From Marinimicrobium sp. C6131 (GTDB lineage: Bacteria > Pseudomonadota > Gammaproteobacteria > Pseudomonadales > Cellvibrionaceae), in contig NZ_CP110629.1 in assembly GCF_026153455.1 (NCBI RefSeq), forward strand, positions 1,426,001 through 1,490,000: DNA of 64,000 nt, written 5' to 3'. Positions 33,752 through 42,999 of the stretch are shown here, piece after piece. Made by a program: the position numbers and the translations under genes. Each line of letters opens with the position of its first letter. Positions within the stretch are counted from its first letter, which is position 1. A model generated the notes under the pieces. That model saw nothing but the letters and a program-made list of their open reading frames with translations. It did not search any database and was not told the DNA's origin.

Positions 33752-34618
33752 ATGGATACACAACACCTACAGGCCTTTGTGGCCGTTGCCGAAACCGGTT
33801 CGTTTTCCGCCGCTGGCCAGCGCCTGCACCTGACCCAGCCCGCCGTGAGCAAGCGGATCGCCACCCTGGAGCAGCAGTTGAACAGCCCCCTGTTTGACCG
33901 GGTTGGGCGCCAGATCAGCCTGACCCATGCCGGTTTGTCCCTGCTGCCCAATGCCAAACGGATTCTGCAGGAGGTGGCGGACGCCGAGCGTGCCATTACC
34001 GACCTTCAGGGCGAGGTGCGCGGCGCGCTCAGTATTGCCACCAGCCACCACATCGGACTGCACCGCCTCCCCCCCACCCTGCGTCACTTCACCGAGCGCT
34101 ATCCCGAGGTGAAGCTGGATCTGCATTTTCTGGACTCGGAGCAGGCGTACGGCGAAGTGCTGCAGGGACGGTTTGACCTGGGCATTGTCACCCTGGCACC
34201 GGAGTCCGACCCGCGCATGGCGGAAGAGATAATCTGGCGCGACCAACTGCACTTCGTGGTCTCGCATAATCACCCCCTGGCCCAGCGGCAGTCCCTGACC
34301 CTGAAAGACCTCAGCCCCTGGCAGGCGATTTTGCCGGATACCAACACCTACACCACACGTCTTGTTCAGGCGCTGTTCGATGAGCAGTCCCTGGCGCTCG
34401 ATGTCGGTATGGTCACAAACCACCTCGATACACTGAAAATGATGGTATCCATCGGTCTCGGCTGGGGGGTTTTACCACAAACCCTGCTGGGTGATGGTCA
34501 GGTGCACCCTTTGCCTCTGGACCACACCGTGATCACCCGGAACCTCGGTGCCATTCACCATAAACAGCGCAGTCTGAATAACGCCGCACGGGTGTTTCTG
34601 CAGTTGTTGCAGGGCTGA
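33752..34618 (+). CDS. LysR-family transcriptional regulator divergent from leuC
   Basis: 288-aa LysR regulator: winged helix-turn-helix at residues 1-62 (MDTQHLQAFVAVAETGSFSAAGQRLHLTQPAVSKRIATLE) and a periplasmic-binding-fold effector domain (about 90-285). A LysR gene in this divergent position to leuC is common in pseudomonads and relatives. Control of leuCD(B) by leucine or an isopropylmalate intermediate is inferred from position and the shared palindrome, not from the protein sequence. Confidence 0.88.
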   Translation: MDTQHLQAFVAVAETGSFSAAGQRLHLTQPAVSKRIATLEQQLNSPLFDRVGRQISLTHAGLSLLPNAKRILQEVADAERAITDLQGEVRGALSIATSHHIGLHRLPPTLRHFTERYPEVKLDLHFLDSEQAYGEVLQGRFDLGIVTLAPESDPRMAEEIIWRDQLHFVVSHNHPLAQRQSLTLKDLSPWQAILPDTNTYTTRLVQALFDEQSLALDVGMVTNHLDTLKMMVSIGLGWGVLPQTLLGDGQVHPLPLDHTVITRNLGAIHHKQRSLNNAARVFLQLLQG

Positions 34619-34760
34619 AGTGACAGTGAGCGAAAAACACGTTTGTCGCGCCGACATGTTGCGCTTGAAGCACTGTTTTGCTCTACGTCACACTTTTTAC
34701 GGTCTGCTCTGCTAAGATACGGGTCAGTCCATTCACCCAACCAAAAATGGGAACGATGTT

Positions 34761-35504
34761 ATGAAAAAAGTGATGCTTGCAAGTGGTCTGATGCTGGCCG
34801 CACCGTTGGCCTCAGCGGACTTTCTCGGCGTTTACGCCGGCGCTGGCCAATGGCAAAGCGATTACTCCGGTGTGATCGGTGACACCAATAACGATATTGA
34901 TGTCAACGAGTTGGGCCTCAATGAAAGCGACAACAACTATTTCTACCTCGCCTTCGAACACCCTATTCCGCTGCTTCCCAATGTGCGTCTTCAGCATACC
35001 GATCTGAGCAGCTCTCAATCGGCCACCATCGTCGACACCTTCACCTTGGACGGCGAGACTTTTACCCCCGGCGAAGTGGCCACAGACGTTGACCTGACCC
35101 ATATCGATGGCACTTTGTATTATGAACTGCTGGACAACTGGGTGAGCTTTGACCTGGGCCTGACTATCCGTAAATTCGATGGCTATGTACAGGCCGAAAG
35201 CGAAACGGTCGGCAATTCTCAGAACGTCGTGTTGGATGAAGCCATTCCCATGGTGTACGGCAAGGCCCGTTTTGATCTGCCGTTGACCGGCCTGTCTGTG
35301 GGTGGCCAGGCGAACGTGATCAATTACGACGACAACAGCCTGAGCGACATGAGCGTCAACGTGGCTTATGACTTTATTGACTCTATGGCCCTGGATCTGG
35401 GTATTGAGGTCGGCTACCGGCAGATGAACCTGGAGATCAATGAAGACGTGACCGCTGATGTGGAATTGAGCGGGCCTTACGCGTCTTTGAATCTGCATTT
35501 TTAA
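34761..35504 (+). CDS. TIGR04219-type outer-membrane beta-barrel protein
   Basis: 247-aa protein with signal peptide (1-19, LASA/DF) and alternating amphipathic strands ending in aromatic Phe (SLNLHF), the C-terminal outer-membrane insertion signal. The start FLGVYAGAGQWQSDYSG and the motif YYELLDNWVSFDLGLTIRKFDG match the TIGR04219 family of small barrels. Function unknown. It ends 16 bp before a REP palindrome that probably also stops transcription. Confidence 0.85.
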   Translation: MKKVMLASGLMLAAPLASADFLGVYAGAGQWQSDYSGVIGDTNNDIDVNELGLNESDNNYFYLAFEHPIPLLPNVRLQHTDLSSSQSATIVDTFTLDGETFTPGEVATDVDLTHIDGTLYYELLDNWVSFDLGLTIRKFDGYVQAESETVGNSQNVVLDEAIPMVYGKARFDLPLTGLSVGGQANVINYDDNSLSDMSVNVAYDFIDSMALDLGIEVGYRQMNLEINEDVTADVELSGPYASLNLHF

Positions 35505-35520
35505 GAAGCGGTATTCGGAG

Positions 35521-35556
35521 TTGGGTAACGGCGGATGCGGCTCCGCCGTTACCCAA
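35521..35556. repeat. Minimal REP palindrome (convergent genes)
   Basis: TTGGGTAACGGCGG and its perfect complement (14-bp arms) enclose 8 nt. This is the conserved end of the REP family joined to itself, without the CCCTAC tail. It lies between the convergent barrel and omega-amidase genes and could serve as a bidirectional stop. Confidence 0.75.
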
Positions 35557-35569
35557 TCAGAACCAACAC

Positions 35570-36343
35570 TCAGCGCAATATCTCAAACCCATCCGCATCC
35601 AGATGGGCGGGAAATGACTCCCGGTATTGGGTCAGCCTTTCCGCACTGAGCACCGAGGTAAAACACCCTTCGCTATCCTCTGCATCGACCAACACCTCGC
35701 CAGCCGGACCATAAATGGCACTGTCACCGCTGTAACTCTGATCCTTCTCATCCACCCCGATGCGATTCACACCCACCACATAACTCAGATTCTCGATCGC
35801 CCTCGCCTGCAACAATCGCCGCCAGTGCAACGATCGGGCGGCGGGCCAGTTGGCCACATACAGGGCCAGATCGTAATCGTCCCGATTGCGACTCCACACG
35901 GGAAAGCGCAGGTCGTAGCAGATCATCGGCAGAACACGCCAGCCATTCAGCTCCACCAACACCCGCTCCTGTCCCACGGCATAGCGCTTGTGCTCGCCCG
36001 CCATACGAAACAGGTGCCGCTTGTCATAGTGTACCCAGCTACCATCGGGGCGCATCCACACCAGGCGATTGCTGTAATGGTCATTGTCCTTCACCACCAG
36101 AGAGCCGGTCACCACTGCATCCAGCTCGGACGCCCAGCGCGCCAACCACTGCCAGGCGCGCCCGCCCACGACTTCAGCGTGGTCCCGCGCCGTGGCGCTG
36201 AATCCGGTGGTAAACACTTCCGGGAGTATCACCAGGTCACTGCCCCTGGCCTGCTCCAGCCAGGGTTCATAGCCGGCCAGATTGCGCTCCGGAGCGTCCG
36301 GGGCAATGCTGGTCTGAATCAGGGATAAGGTGAGATCTTGCAT
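35570..36343 (-). CDS. Omega-amidase (YafV/NIT2-type nitrilase family)
   Basis: 257-aa C-N hydrolase. The catalytic Glu-Lys-Cys triad is visible: Glu in LVILPEVFTTGF (about residue 42), Lys in HYDKRHLF (about 106) and Cys in PMICYDLRFPVW (about 140). The sequence is closest to YafV, which hydrolyses alpha-ketoglutaramate, a repair reaction that clears the cyclising 2-oxo acid made by glutamine transaminases. The gene is followed upstream by aroC with a 90-bp gap. Confidence 0.85.
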   Translation of the reverse strand: MQDLTLSLIQTSIAPDAPERNLAGYEPWLEQARGSDLVILPEVFTTGFSATARDHAEVVGGRAWQWLARWASELDAVVTGSLVVKDNDHYSNRLVWMRPDGSWVHYDKRHLFRMAGEHKRYAVGQERVLVELNGWRVLPMICYDLRFPVWSRNRDDYDLALYVANWPAARSLHWRRLLQARAIENLSYVVGVNRIGVDEKDQSYSGDSAIYGPAGEVLVDAEDSEGCFTSVLSAERLTQYRESFPAHLDADGFEILR

Positions 36344-36434
36344 GAACAGGCTCCGGGAATTTCTCAGAGCCCGACCTGCCGGGTGTACGGCATGCCGGGA
36401 CAGAGCCCCAGCATGCCACAGTCGCGACGGGGAA

Positions 36435-37532
36435 TCACGACTGCGCGGGAATCACCGGCGTATCGACGCGCACGTCCGTATTCTGCGCCCGGTGGCGCAG
36501 ACAGTGGTCCATCAACACCAGGGCCAACATGGCCTCGGCAATGGGTGTGGCCCGAATGCCCACGCACGGGTCGTGACGGCCAGTGGTAATCACTTCCACC
36601 GGGTCGCCGTGCACATCAATGCTGCGCCCGGGCACTCGCAAGCTGGAGGTGGGCTTGAGGGCCAAGTGCGCGACAATGTCCTGGCCCGACGAAATGCCGC
36701 CCAGAATGCCGCCGGCGTTGTTGGAGGCAAAGCCCTCCGGGGTCAGCTCATCGCGATGCTCGGTACCCTTTTGCGCCACGGACGCAAAGCCCGCACCAAT
36801 CTCCACCCCTTTCACCGCGTTGATGCTCATCAGCGCATGGGCGATCTCTGCATCCAACCGGTCAAAAACCGGTTCACCCAATCCCGGCTGCACGCCACTG
36901 GCCACCACGGTAATCTTGGCGCCCACAGAGTTACCCTCTTTGGCCAGCGCCTGCATATAGGTTTCCATCTCCGATACCTTGGAGGCATCGGGGCAGAAGA
37001 AGGGATTCTGGCTGATCTGGTCCCAATCCACCGATTCAATGGCAATGGGCCCCAACTGCGACAGGTAACCGCGCACTTCGATGCCGTAGCGCTCGCGCAG
37101 ATATTTTTTGGCAATCGCACCGGCCGCCACCCGCATGGCCGTCTCGCGAGCGGAGGAGCGACCACCGCCACGATAGTCACGCACGCCGTATTTGTGATGG
37201 TAGGTGTAGTCAGCGTGGGCCGGGCGGAACTGATCCTTGATTTTGGAGTAGTCCTTGGAGCGTTGATCGGTGTTTTCGATCAACAGGCCGATAGGTGTAC
37301 CCGTGGTTTTGCCCTCGAACACTCCGGACAGAATCCGCACCTGATCAGCTTCGCGCCGCTGTGTGGTGTAGCGGGACTGGCCGGGCTTACGCCGGTCCAG
37401 ATCGAGCTGCAGATCTTCCTCCGACAGTGCCAACCCCGGCGGGCAGCCATCGACTACCGCGCCCAGCGCAGGACCGTGGCTCTCGCCGAAAGTGGTTAAG
37501 GTGAACAGTTTGCCAAAGCTATTGCCGGACAT
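36435..37532 (-). CDS. aroC: Chorismate synthase
   Basis: 365-aa AroC, FMN-dependent last step of the shikimate pathway (EPSP to chorismate). All three signature regions are seen: GESHGPALGAVVDGCPPG, RPAHADYTYHHKYGVRDYRGGGRSSARETAMRV in outline, and RHDPCVGIRATPIAEAM. Length is normal. It follows prmB by 40 bp; prmB-aroC is a conserved gammaproteobacterial pair. Confidence 0.97.
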   Translation of the reverse strand: MSGNSFGKLFTLTTFGESHGPALGAVVDGCPPGLALSEEDLQLDLDRRKPGQSRYTTQRREADQVRILSGVFEGKTTGTPIGLLIENTDQRSKDYSKIKDQFRPAHADYTYHHKYGVRDYRGGGRSSARETAMRVAAGAIAKKYLRERYGIEVRGYLSQLGPIAIESVDWDQISQNPFFCPDASKVSEMETYMQALAKEGNSVGAKITVVASGVQPGLGEPVFDRLDAEIAHALMSINAVKGVEIGAGFASVAQKGTEHRDELTPEGFASNNAGGILGGISSGQDIVAHLALKPTSSLRVPGRSIDVHGDPVEVITTGRHDPCVGIRATPIAEAMLALVLMDHCLRHRAQNTDVRVDTPVIPAQS

Positions 37533-37572
37533 AATCGGTTCCGAATTTCTCGTCTACGCAAAAAGAGGGAGA

Positions 37573-38490
37573 TTATACCTCAGAAAAGGCCGCCAGCGCC
37601 CGAGCGCTGAGCACGAATACGCCGTGACCGCCCCGCTCGAACTCCACCCAGGTAAAGGGTAGCTCGGGGAAGGCCCGCTCCAGCGCCGCCCGGGAATTAC
37701 CCACCTCCACCACCAGAATACCGTCCTCGGTCAAATGCCGGGGTGCCTCGGCGAGCAGCCGTCGGGTAAAATCCAGGCCATCATCCCCGGAACCCAGCCC
37801 CAGTTCAGGCTCGGCGCGGTACTCCGCCGGCATGTTGGCCAGATCTTGGGCATCGACATAGGGCGGGTTGCTGACGATCAGGTCATAGCGGCGCCCCGAG
37901 AGTTCGGCGAAGCCATCCGATTCCAGCGCTTCGACACGCCCCTCCAACAGATGCGATCTGATATTGGCCCGGGCCACCGCAAGCGCATCCGGAGAGATAT
38001 CACTCAGGTCCACCCGTGCATCCGGAAAGGCATAGGCGCAGGCAATACCAATGCAGCCACTGCCGGTACAAAGGTCCAGCACACGCTCGGGCTCGACTTC
38101 CAGCCAGGGCTCAAATCCGGCCTCAATCAATTCGGCGATGGGAGAGCGCGGCACCAATACCCGCTCATCCACCGCGAAGCGAAGTCCGCAGAACCAGGCT
38201 TCACCGGTAAGATAGGCGGCGGGCACGCGCTCTCGAATGCGACGTTCCAGCAGCGCCACCACCGCCTGGCGCTCGGGATCGGTCAGCCGCGCATCCAGCC
38301 ACTCCTGGCGACTGTTCTGAACGGGCAGATGCAAGGTATGAAGCACTAGTTGTACGGCCTCATCCCAGGCATTATCAGTGCCATGACCAAAAAACAGACC
38401 TTCCGCACTGAAACGGCTTGCGCCCCAGCGAATAAAGTCACGAACCGTTTTCAGAGGCGCCCATTCCGGCGCGGCGTGCGAGGATGACAC
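37573..38490 (-). CDS. prmB: Ribosomal protein L3 N5-glutamine methyltransferase
   Basis: 305-aa PrmB, which methylates the side-chain amide of a glutamine in ribosomal protein L3. SAM motif LDLCTGSGCIGIA (about 140-152) and the glutamine-binding NPPY (VSNPPYVDA, about 207). The N-terminus FIRWGASRFSAEGLFFGHGTDNAWDEA matches PrmB and distinguishes it from PrmC. Start is GTG at 38490. Divergent from folE. Confidence 0.93.
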   Translation of the reverse strand: MSSSHAAPEWAPLKTVRDFIRWGASRFSAEGLFFGHGTDNAWDEAVQLVLHTLHLPVQNSRQEWLDARLTDPERQAVVALLERRIRERVPAAYLTGEAWFCGLRFAVDERVLVPRSPIAELIEAGFEPWLEVEPERVLDLCTGSGCIGIACAYAFPDARVDLSDISPDALAVARANIRSHLLEGRVEALESDGFAELSGRRYDLIVSNPPYVDAQDLANMPAEYRAEPELGLGSGDDGLDFTRRLLAEAPRHLTEDGILVVEVGNSRAALERAFPELPFTWVEFERGGHGVFVLSARALAAFSEV

Positions 38491-38583
38491 GGTAATGCCC
38501 TTTGAGTTGTTAAATAAAGTCGCTATTGTAACGGTTATGAGCCACTAGGGGTGGGCTCTCTCGACCACGCCTGGCGAAAGCCC

Positions 38584-38718
38584 ATGGTTACCGGAGCCAA
38601 TGATCCGGAAGAGGCATCCAGCCGTAAAAAACCCTTTACCAAACTGGCCGCTTGCCGTAGGGTAGCTGCCCTCCTGAAAAGCTCGCAGGCCCCCACAGGG
38701 TTGAGGAACAGACAATGA
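38584..38718 (+). CDS. Possible short open frame overlapping folE
   Basis: An ATG-initiated frame of 44 residues, rich in Lys/Arg, ends in TGA overlapping the folE ATG as ATGA. A GTG 33 bp upstream would lengthen it. No ribosome site is clear and no family is recognised. The tight overlap is the only support; it could be a leader peptide coupled to folE or chance. Confidence 0.2.
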   Translation: MVTGANDPEEASSRKKPFTKLAACRRVAALLKSSQAPTGLRNRQ

Positions 38719-39254
38719 AAGAACATTTTGCCCGGATTATTGAAGGCATCGGCGAAGATCTGACACGTCCGGGACTGGCCGACACCCCTGAGCGGGCGGC
38801 CAAAGCCTTCCAGTTTTTGACCAAGGGATACGAACAGAGTCTGGATGAGGTCGTCAATGGCGCCCTCTTTCCCTCCGACTCCAGCGAAATGATCATGGTC
38901 AAGGACATCGAGCTGTACTCCCTTTGCGAGCACCACCTGCTGCCCTTTATCGGCAAGGCCCACGTCGCCTATATACCCACCGGACATGTGCTGGGCCTGT
39001 CAAAGGTGGCCCGCATCGTCGACATGTTTGCGCGCCGCCTGCAGATTCAGGAGCAACTCACCGTGCAGATTGCCGAATCCATCCAGAATATCACCGGCGC
39101 CTCAGGCGTGGGCGTGATCATCGAGGCACAACATATGTGCATGATGATGCGCGGCGTGGAAAAACAGAACTCGGTGATGAAAACCTCTGCCATGCTGGGC
39201 ACGTTCCGCAGCAACCAGGCGACACGCACCGAATTTCTGTCGCTGCTTCGCTAG
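38715..39254 (+). CDS. folE: GTP cyclohydrolase I
   Basis: 179-aa FolE, converts GTP to dihydroneopterin triphosphate at the start of folate synthesis. Zinc ligands: Cys in LYSLCEHHLLPF with the following His, and the later Cys in AQHMCMMMRGV. Also GYIPTGHVLGLSK-like AYIPTGHVLGLSKVARIVD and RLQIQEQLT. Slightly short but complete. The 224-bp gap to prmB holds the divergent promoters. Confidence 0.96.
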   Translation: MKEHFARIIEGIGEDLTRPGLADTPERAAKAFQFLTKGYEQSLDEVVNGALFPSDSSEMIMVKDIELYSLCEHHLLPFIGKAHVAYIPTGHVLGLSKVARIVDMFARRLQIQEQLTVQIAESIQNITGASGVGVIIEAQHMCMMMRGVEKQNSVMKTSAMLGTFRSNQATRTEFLSLLR

Positions 39255-39263
39255 GATCAATAC

Positions 39264-40223
39264 TCAGCGCTCGGGTAAACGCACGACCTCGACCCGAGCG
39301 CTTCTCTCCCCCTTCCCGGCGGGCGACAGGCTTCCCAACCCGAACACCGGCATCCGCTGCTCATCAATGCCGCGCGCTTTGAGCTTCTCTCGCACCTGCT
39401 CCGCGTATTCCATCGACTGTGCCTGCTGCGACTCCAGTGAACCGGCGCCATAGTCGTGCCCGACCAGGGCGACGACCCAATTCGGTTCCTGACGCAACAG
39501 TGCGGCCAACGCTTCGATAGTCGACTCGGCCACTGAGACTTGCCAGTCCTGAGCTGAGCCCACCACATCGAACCCCGGCAACACAAAATAACCCGCCTCA
39601 CGCAAACGCTCTCCCAGCACCGTCGGGTTTACCGTGAGAGAGGGGCGCTCCACTTCCGGCATCTGAACCAGATCCAGTTGGACGTAAACCCGCCGGTTGC
39701 CGCGACGGACTGAATACAGACTCGCGTAATAGACCGTATCATCGCGAACAATTTCAAACACACTGTAATACTGAAACTGATCCAGACCGTACAACTGAAT
39801 GACGTTGAAGTGATTGTTGGCCCAATTGATGCTGCCGCCACACTCGCGCTCCTCACAAGCGAACAGTTCTCTGGCGCGACCGGCCGTCAGTTGCTTTTCG
39901 TAAAACGCAAACCCCTCCCGGGCGCTATAGCCTGACGGCAACTCCAGTGTGCGCCTCAGCACATTCCCCCGGACTCGCTGCTCCCGCTCCGCTGACCAGG
40001 TTCCTCCCAGCTTTTTGTAAGTGGACAGCGCCAGCACATAAGTCTCATCCGGGCGATACTCACGCATCATTATCCGGGCTTCGGGGAAGTCCTCCAGTCC
40101 CAGAAATTCCGGCACCTGTGTCGTGCTCTGTGCGAGTGCGGAGGTGGCGGCCAGACAAAGGGCCACACCCGACAACGCCCTATTCAGAAGAAAGGTTACT
40201 GCGCGATAACGCCTCAATCGCAT
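39264..40223 (-). CDS. DUF4892 protein with OmpA-like C-terminus
   Basis: 319-aa envelope protein from ATG 40223, which directly follows the hydrolase gene; the longer frame reads into that gene. Signal peptide (about 1-31, ending TSALAQ), DUF4892 region (about 40-225), then a C-terminal OmpA-like segment (about 230-315, ESTIEALAALLRQEPNWVVALVGHDYGAGS) that would contact peptidoglycan. Function unknown. Last gene of a short minus-strand run that begins with sixA. Confidence 0.7.
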   Translation of the reverse strand: MRLRRYRAVTFLLNRALSGVALCLAATSALAQSTTQVPEFLGLEDFPEARIMMREYRPDETYVLALSTYKKLGGTWSAEREQRVRGNVLRRTLELPSGYSAREGFAFYEKQLTAGRARELFACEERECGGSINWANNHFNVIQLYGLDQFQYYSVFEIVRDDTVYYASLYSVRRGNRRVYVQLDLVQMPEVERPSLTVNPTVLGERLREAGYFVLPGFDVVGSAQDWQVSVAESTIEALAALLRQEPNWVVALVGHDYGAGSLESQQAQSMEYAEQVREKLKARGIDEQRMPVFGLGSLSPAGKGERSARVEVVRLPER

Positions 40224-40237
40224 GTCATTCCCCCATC

Positions 40238-41146
40238 TCAGATCGGATCGCCCGACCGGGGCAAAGGCTCTGAGGGCCCATGCCACCCCAACGCCTGCCC
40301 ATTGAAAAACCGACGCAGACAGTCGGCCACCTGTGGCGCCTGGGACTCCAGGTGCAGATGATGACCACCGGGCAGTTCAATCCAGTCCAACCGCTCGGGA
40401 AACCGCTGCAACGCCTCCCGGTAGTGACTGAACAATCGGGGAATTCCGTCCCGCCCCAGAATCATTGCCATGTCCGCCGTCGCACAGGCGAGAAACGCCT
40501 CGATATAATCCTCCGTCAGCTTCACTGCGGAAGGCGCCAGAAGGCGTTGGTCTGTGCTCCAGGAATAACCGTCCGCGACCCGCTTTGTGCCGCGCTGGGT
40601 CAACGCCTCGGCCGCACCAATACTGAGCGGGAACATGCCCCGGGCACGCGCCTTGGCGGCGAGCTCCAGATCCCGATAAACGCTGAGCGGCTTAGTCCGC
40701 AACGAGCGCATTTCCAGAATGGAGCGGGCCAGCTGACGCGGCGCCTCCCGCGGCTGGTGCACCTCGGGCCACAGTGCTTCGATCAGTGCCAGCCGGGTAA
40801 TTCGCTCGGGAAAGGTGCCCGCCGCAATCATCCCGATGATACCGCCGCGGGAATGGCCGAGTATGGAAAACTGATTCCAGCCCAGTTGATCGGCAACCTC
40901 GAACAGTTCAGAGACATCTTCCCAGATGTTGTAGGGGCCAGCGCCGGGCCGGTGGCCGCTGCGACCGTGACCGGCGAGATCCAGCGCCACAATATGGGCC
41001 CCCGGAAGCAGCGGCGCCAACGCCTGGAAACTGGCACTGTTATCCAGCCAGCCATGCAGCGCCAGAACCGGCTCGCCACCGGGGTCGCCCCACTCCTGAG
41101 CCGCCAGGGTCAACCCCGGCAAGGAGAAGGTTCGCTCCCGAATCAT
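40238..41146 (-). CDS. Alpha/beta hydrolase
   Basis: 302-aa cytoplasmic alpha/beta-fold hydrolase. Oxyanion region LALHGWLDNSASF (about 30-42), nucleophile Ser in ILGHSRGGIIG (about 96), and His in LPGGHHLHLE (about 269). Similar to esterases and MenH-like hydrolases; no substrate can be named. The ATG overlaps the stop of the upstream solute-binding gene by 4 bp (ATGA). Confidence 0.8.
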   Translation of the reverse strand: MIRERTFSLPGLTLAAQEWGDPGGEPVLALHGWLDNSASFQALAPLLPGAHIVALDLAGHGRSGHRPGAGPYNIWEDVSELFEVADQLGWNQFSILGHSRGGIIGMIAAGTFPERITRLALIEALWPEVHQPREAPRQLARSILEMRSLRTKPLSVYRDLELAAKARARGMFPLSIGAAEALTQRGTKRVADGYSWSTDQRLLAPSAVKLTEDYIEAFLACATADMAMILGRDGIPRLFSHYREALQRFPERLDWIELPGGHHLHLESQAPQVADCLRRFFNGQALGWHGPSEPLPRSGDPI

Positions 41147-42096
41147 GGTTCAGACACCTCGGAGTCGTCGCGGTCGATTTCAGTAGCACTCAGGGTTTCG
41201 GGGCGCCACCACAACTCCGGTCGGTTCAAAGGCACAGACTCCGGCAACAGGGGATTGGTCAGCCTCAGCACTCGCCGATCGGATAACTCACCGCGTTTGA
41301 AGACCGGCCGATGACTGGGGTGTTGATAGAAAAGCTCATCGAAACTGCCATCCGCAATCGCCCGTTCAAGCCCCTGTTCCAGACGTTGCGCCAAAGCGGT
41401 GTTCTGGCGACGGACGAAAAAATAGCTCGCCGCCGGGTAATACAGCAACAACGTCGGCTCGACCTTCAGATCGAGCTCCGAGCGCTGCGCCACTTCGACC
41501 CAGGGTTCACTCAGGGCGCGGGGAATATAATCAATGCGCCCGTGCTGCAACATGGTGAAAAGCGAAAAATAACCACTGGTGGTCACGGGCAGTTCGTTGT
41601 GCCGGAGAATGTCCGTGTCCGGCCAGTCGGCCGCCTGACCGGCCACATGCCGGGCGAGATCTTCGACCGTTTTCGTGTCGGCAAAACGGGCGTGGTCACT
41701 CGCTCGTACCACCAGCAAACGATACCCCACCATCCCCTTTGTCAGCGGAATGCGCACGGGCCGCAAGTGCCGCTCCCGATTGCGCGTGGTCATACTCCAG
41801 AGCACATCCACTTGCTCGCCGGCGGACAGCAACCGGAGTATACGCCCCTGAGGGACGCGCAGAGGAACCGCCTGGAGACGGTAATCGCCAAAGTCGTCAC
41901 GGGTTTTATCCAGCGCCAGGCGCAACAGATCCTCAAAATAGGTGTTCCGCTGATCCAGAGGACTACTCATATCCGGATAGCGCACCACCAGCGGTTCATC
42001 GCCACCCCGCGCCGCCCAACTGGAGCCGCTCCAGATGATCGCGACGGTCACCCCGACGCCGAGAAGTCGATACCACGCAACCACCGGGACCACCAT
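41143..42096 (-). CDS. Extracellular solute-binding-like protein
   Basis: 317-aa protein with an N-terminal signal sequence or anchor (about 1-28) and a type 3 solute-binding fold (YPDMSSPLDQRNTYFEDLLRLALDKT, and later YPAASYFFVRRQN). No ABC permease or ATPase gene is nearby, so it is unlikely to be part of a local transporter; a sensory or stress role is possible. It begins 3 bp after sixA and overlaps the hydrolase gene, indicating an operon. Confidence 0.65.
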   Translation of the reverse strand: MVVPVVAWYRLLGVGVTVAIIWSGSSWAARGGDEPLVVRYPDMSSPLDQRNTYFEDLLRLALDKTRDDFGDYRLQAVPLRVPQGRILRLLSAGEQVDVLWSMTTRNRERHLRPVRIPLTKGMVGYRLLVVRASDHARFADTKTVEDLARHVAGQAADWPDTDILRHNELPVTTSGYFSLFTMLQHGRIDYIPRALSEPWVEVAQRSELDLKVEPTLLLYYPAASYFFVRRQNTALAQRLEQGLERAIADGSFDELFYQHPSHRPVFKRGELSDRRVLRLTNPLLPESVPLNRPELWWRPETLSATEIDRDDSEVSEP

Positions 42097-42099
42097 GCG

Positions 42100-42567
42100 T
42101 CAGTCGTCCCGGTGGCGCAGCCAGCGCAGCTCTCCAACACCGGCCGCGACCACATCCATGGTCAGACAGGCGACGGAGGCCGTCCCCATCGGGTAACGGC
42201 CCGGCTCGGCACCGGTCAGATAGTGAATCAGGTCACCCACCAACGGCATATGGCTCACCAACAACACATGCTCTTCTTCGCACACTTGCAGTTGCGCACA
42301 CAGCGCTTCCAGATCCGCATCGGGAGTCAGTAATTCGGTCACGACCGGCTCCGCACCGCGGCCCAACACCTGATTGACAATCGCGGCGGTCTGCCGGGCC
42401 CGACGGTAGGGACTGACCCATAGCTGATCCAGCTCGGATAACTCCGCGCTCAGCGCATTGGTGACCCGCTCAACGTCGGCCGCTCCCCGGGCGGTCAAGG
42501 GCCGCTCGGCATCGGATGACGCCTTGGCCTGAGCCTGGCCATGGCGCATTATGAACAGGGTTTTCAT
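42100..42567 (-). CDS. sixA: Phosphohistidine phosphatase SixA
   Basis: 155-aa histidine-phosphatase-fold protein. The RHG signature is at residues 8-10 (IMRHGQAQ) and the second His lies in LLVSHMPLVGD (about 106). In E. coli SixA dephosphorylates the nitrogen PTS phosphocarrier NPr. Length fits. It starts 9 bp after the DUF4389 gene, giving gpsA-DUF4389-sixA, an order also found in pseudomonads. Confidence 0.9.
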   Translation of the reverse strand: MKTLFIMRHGQAQAKASSDAERPLTARGAADVERVTNALSAELSELDQLWVSPYRRARQTAAIVNQVLGRGAEPVVTELLTPDADLEALCAQLQVCEEEHVLLVSHMPLVGDLIHYLTGAEPGRYPMGTASVACLTMDVVAAGVGELRWLRHRDD

Positions 42568-42576
42568 TCAAGCACC

Positions 42577-42999
42577 TCAATTACGCGGATGATCGTCGCC
42601 GGTATTATTCTGGTCTTCTTTGTTCGGAGCAGACTTGTCATTCGACGACGCGGCCGCCGCCCGGGGCCTGGTTTTGCGACGCGGCGCTGTTGAAGAAGGC
42701 GCTGTTGAGGAAGAGGGAACAGTTGCGTCCGGCCAGTCACTGAACGGAAACGGCTTGTCGTCGCGACTGTAGGTGAGAAATTCCAGCACCCGGTAAATGT
42801 ACAGCGCCAGCGACTCCCCGAACTGACGCAGATTGCCATTGGGGCTTCCGGTCAACAGTGCAAACAGGAACTGCAGGACGATCACGACCCCCATGACCAG
42901 CCCGGCCACATAGAGCAGTACGGCAAACAGCAGCATGTAGACCAGCCGCAGCCAGTGCTTGCCCGATGTCACATTGGTTTTCAGAGATTCTGTGTCCAT
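42577..42999 (-). CDS. DUF4389 membrane protein
   Basis: 140-aa protein with a helical hairpin in the membrane (about 17-50, LVYMLLFAVLLYVAGLVMG and VIVLQFLFALLTG), a conserved LAYIYR-like LALYIYRVLEFLTYSRDDKPFPFSDWP block and a low-complexity Ser/Thr/Arg-rich cytoplasmic tail (about 92-140). DUF4389 has no known function. Its ATG overlaps the gpsA stop as TAATG. Confidence 0.85.
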   Translation of the reverse strand: MDTESLKTNVTSGKHWLRLVYMLLFAVLLYVAGLVMGVVIVLQFLFALLTGSPNGNLRQFGESLALYIYRVLEFLTYSRDDKPFPFSDWPDATVPSSSTAPSSTAPRRKTRPRAAAASSNDKSAPNKEDQNNTGDDHPRN

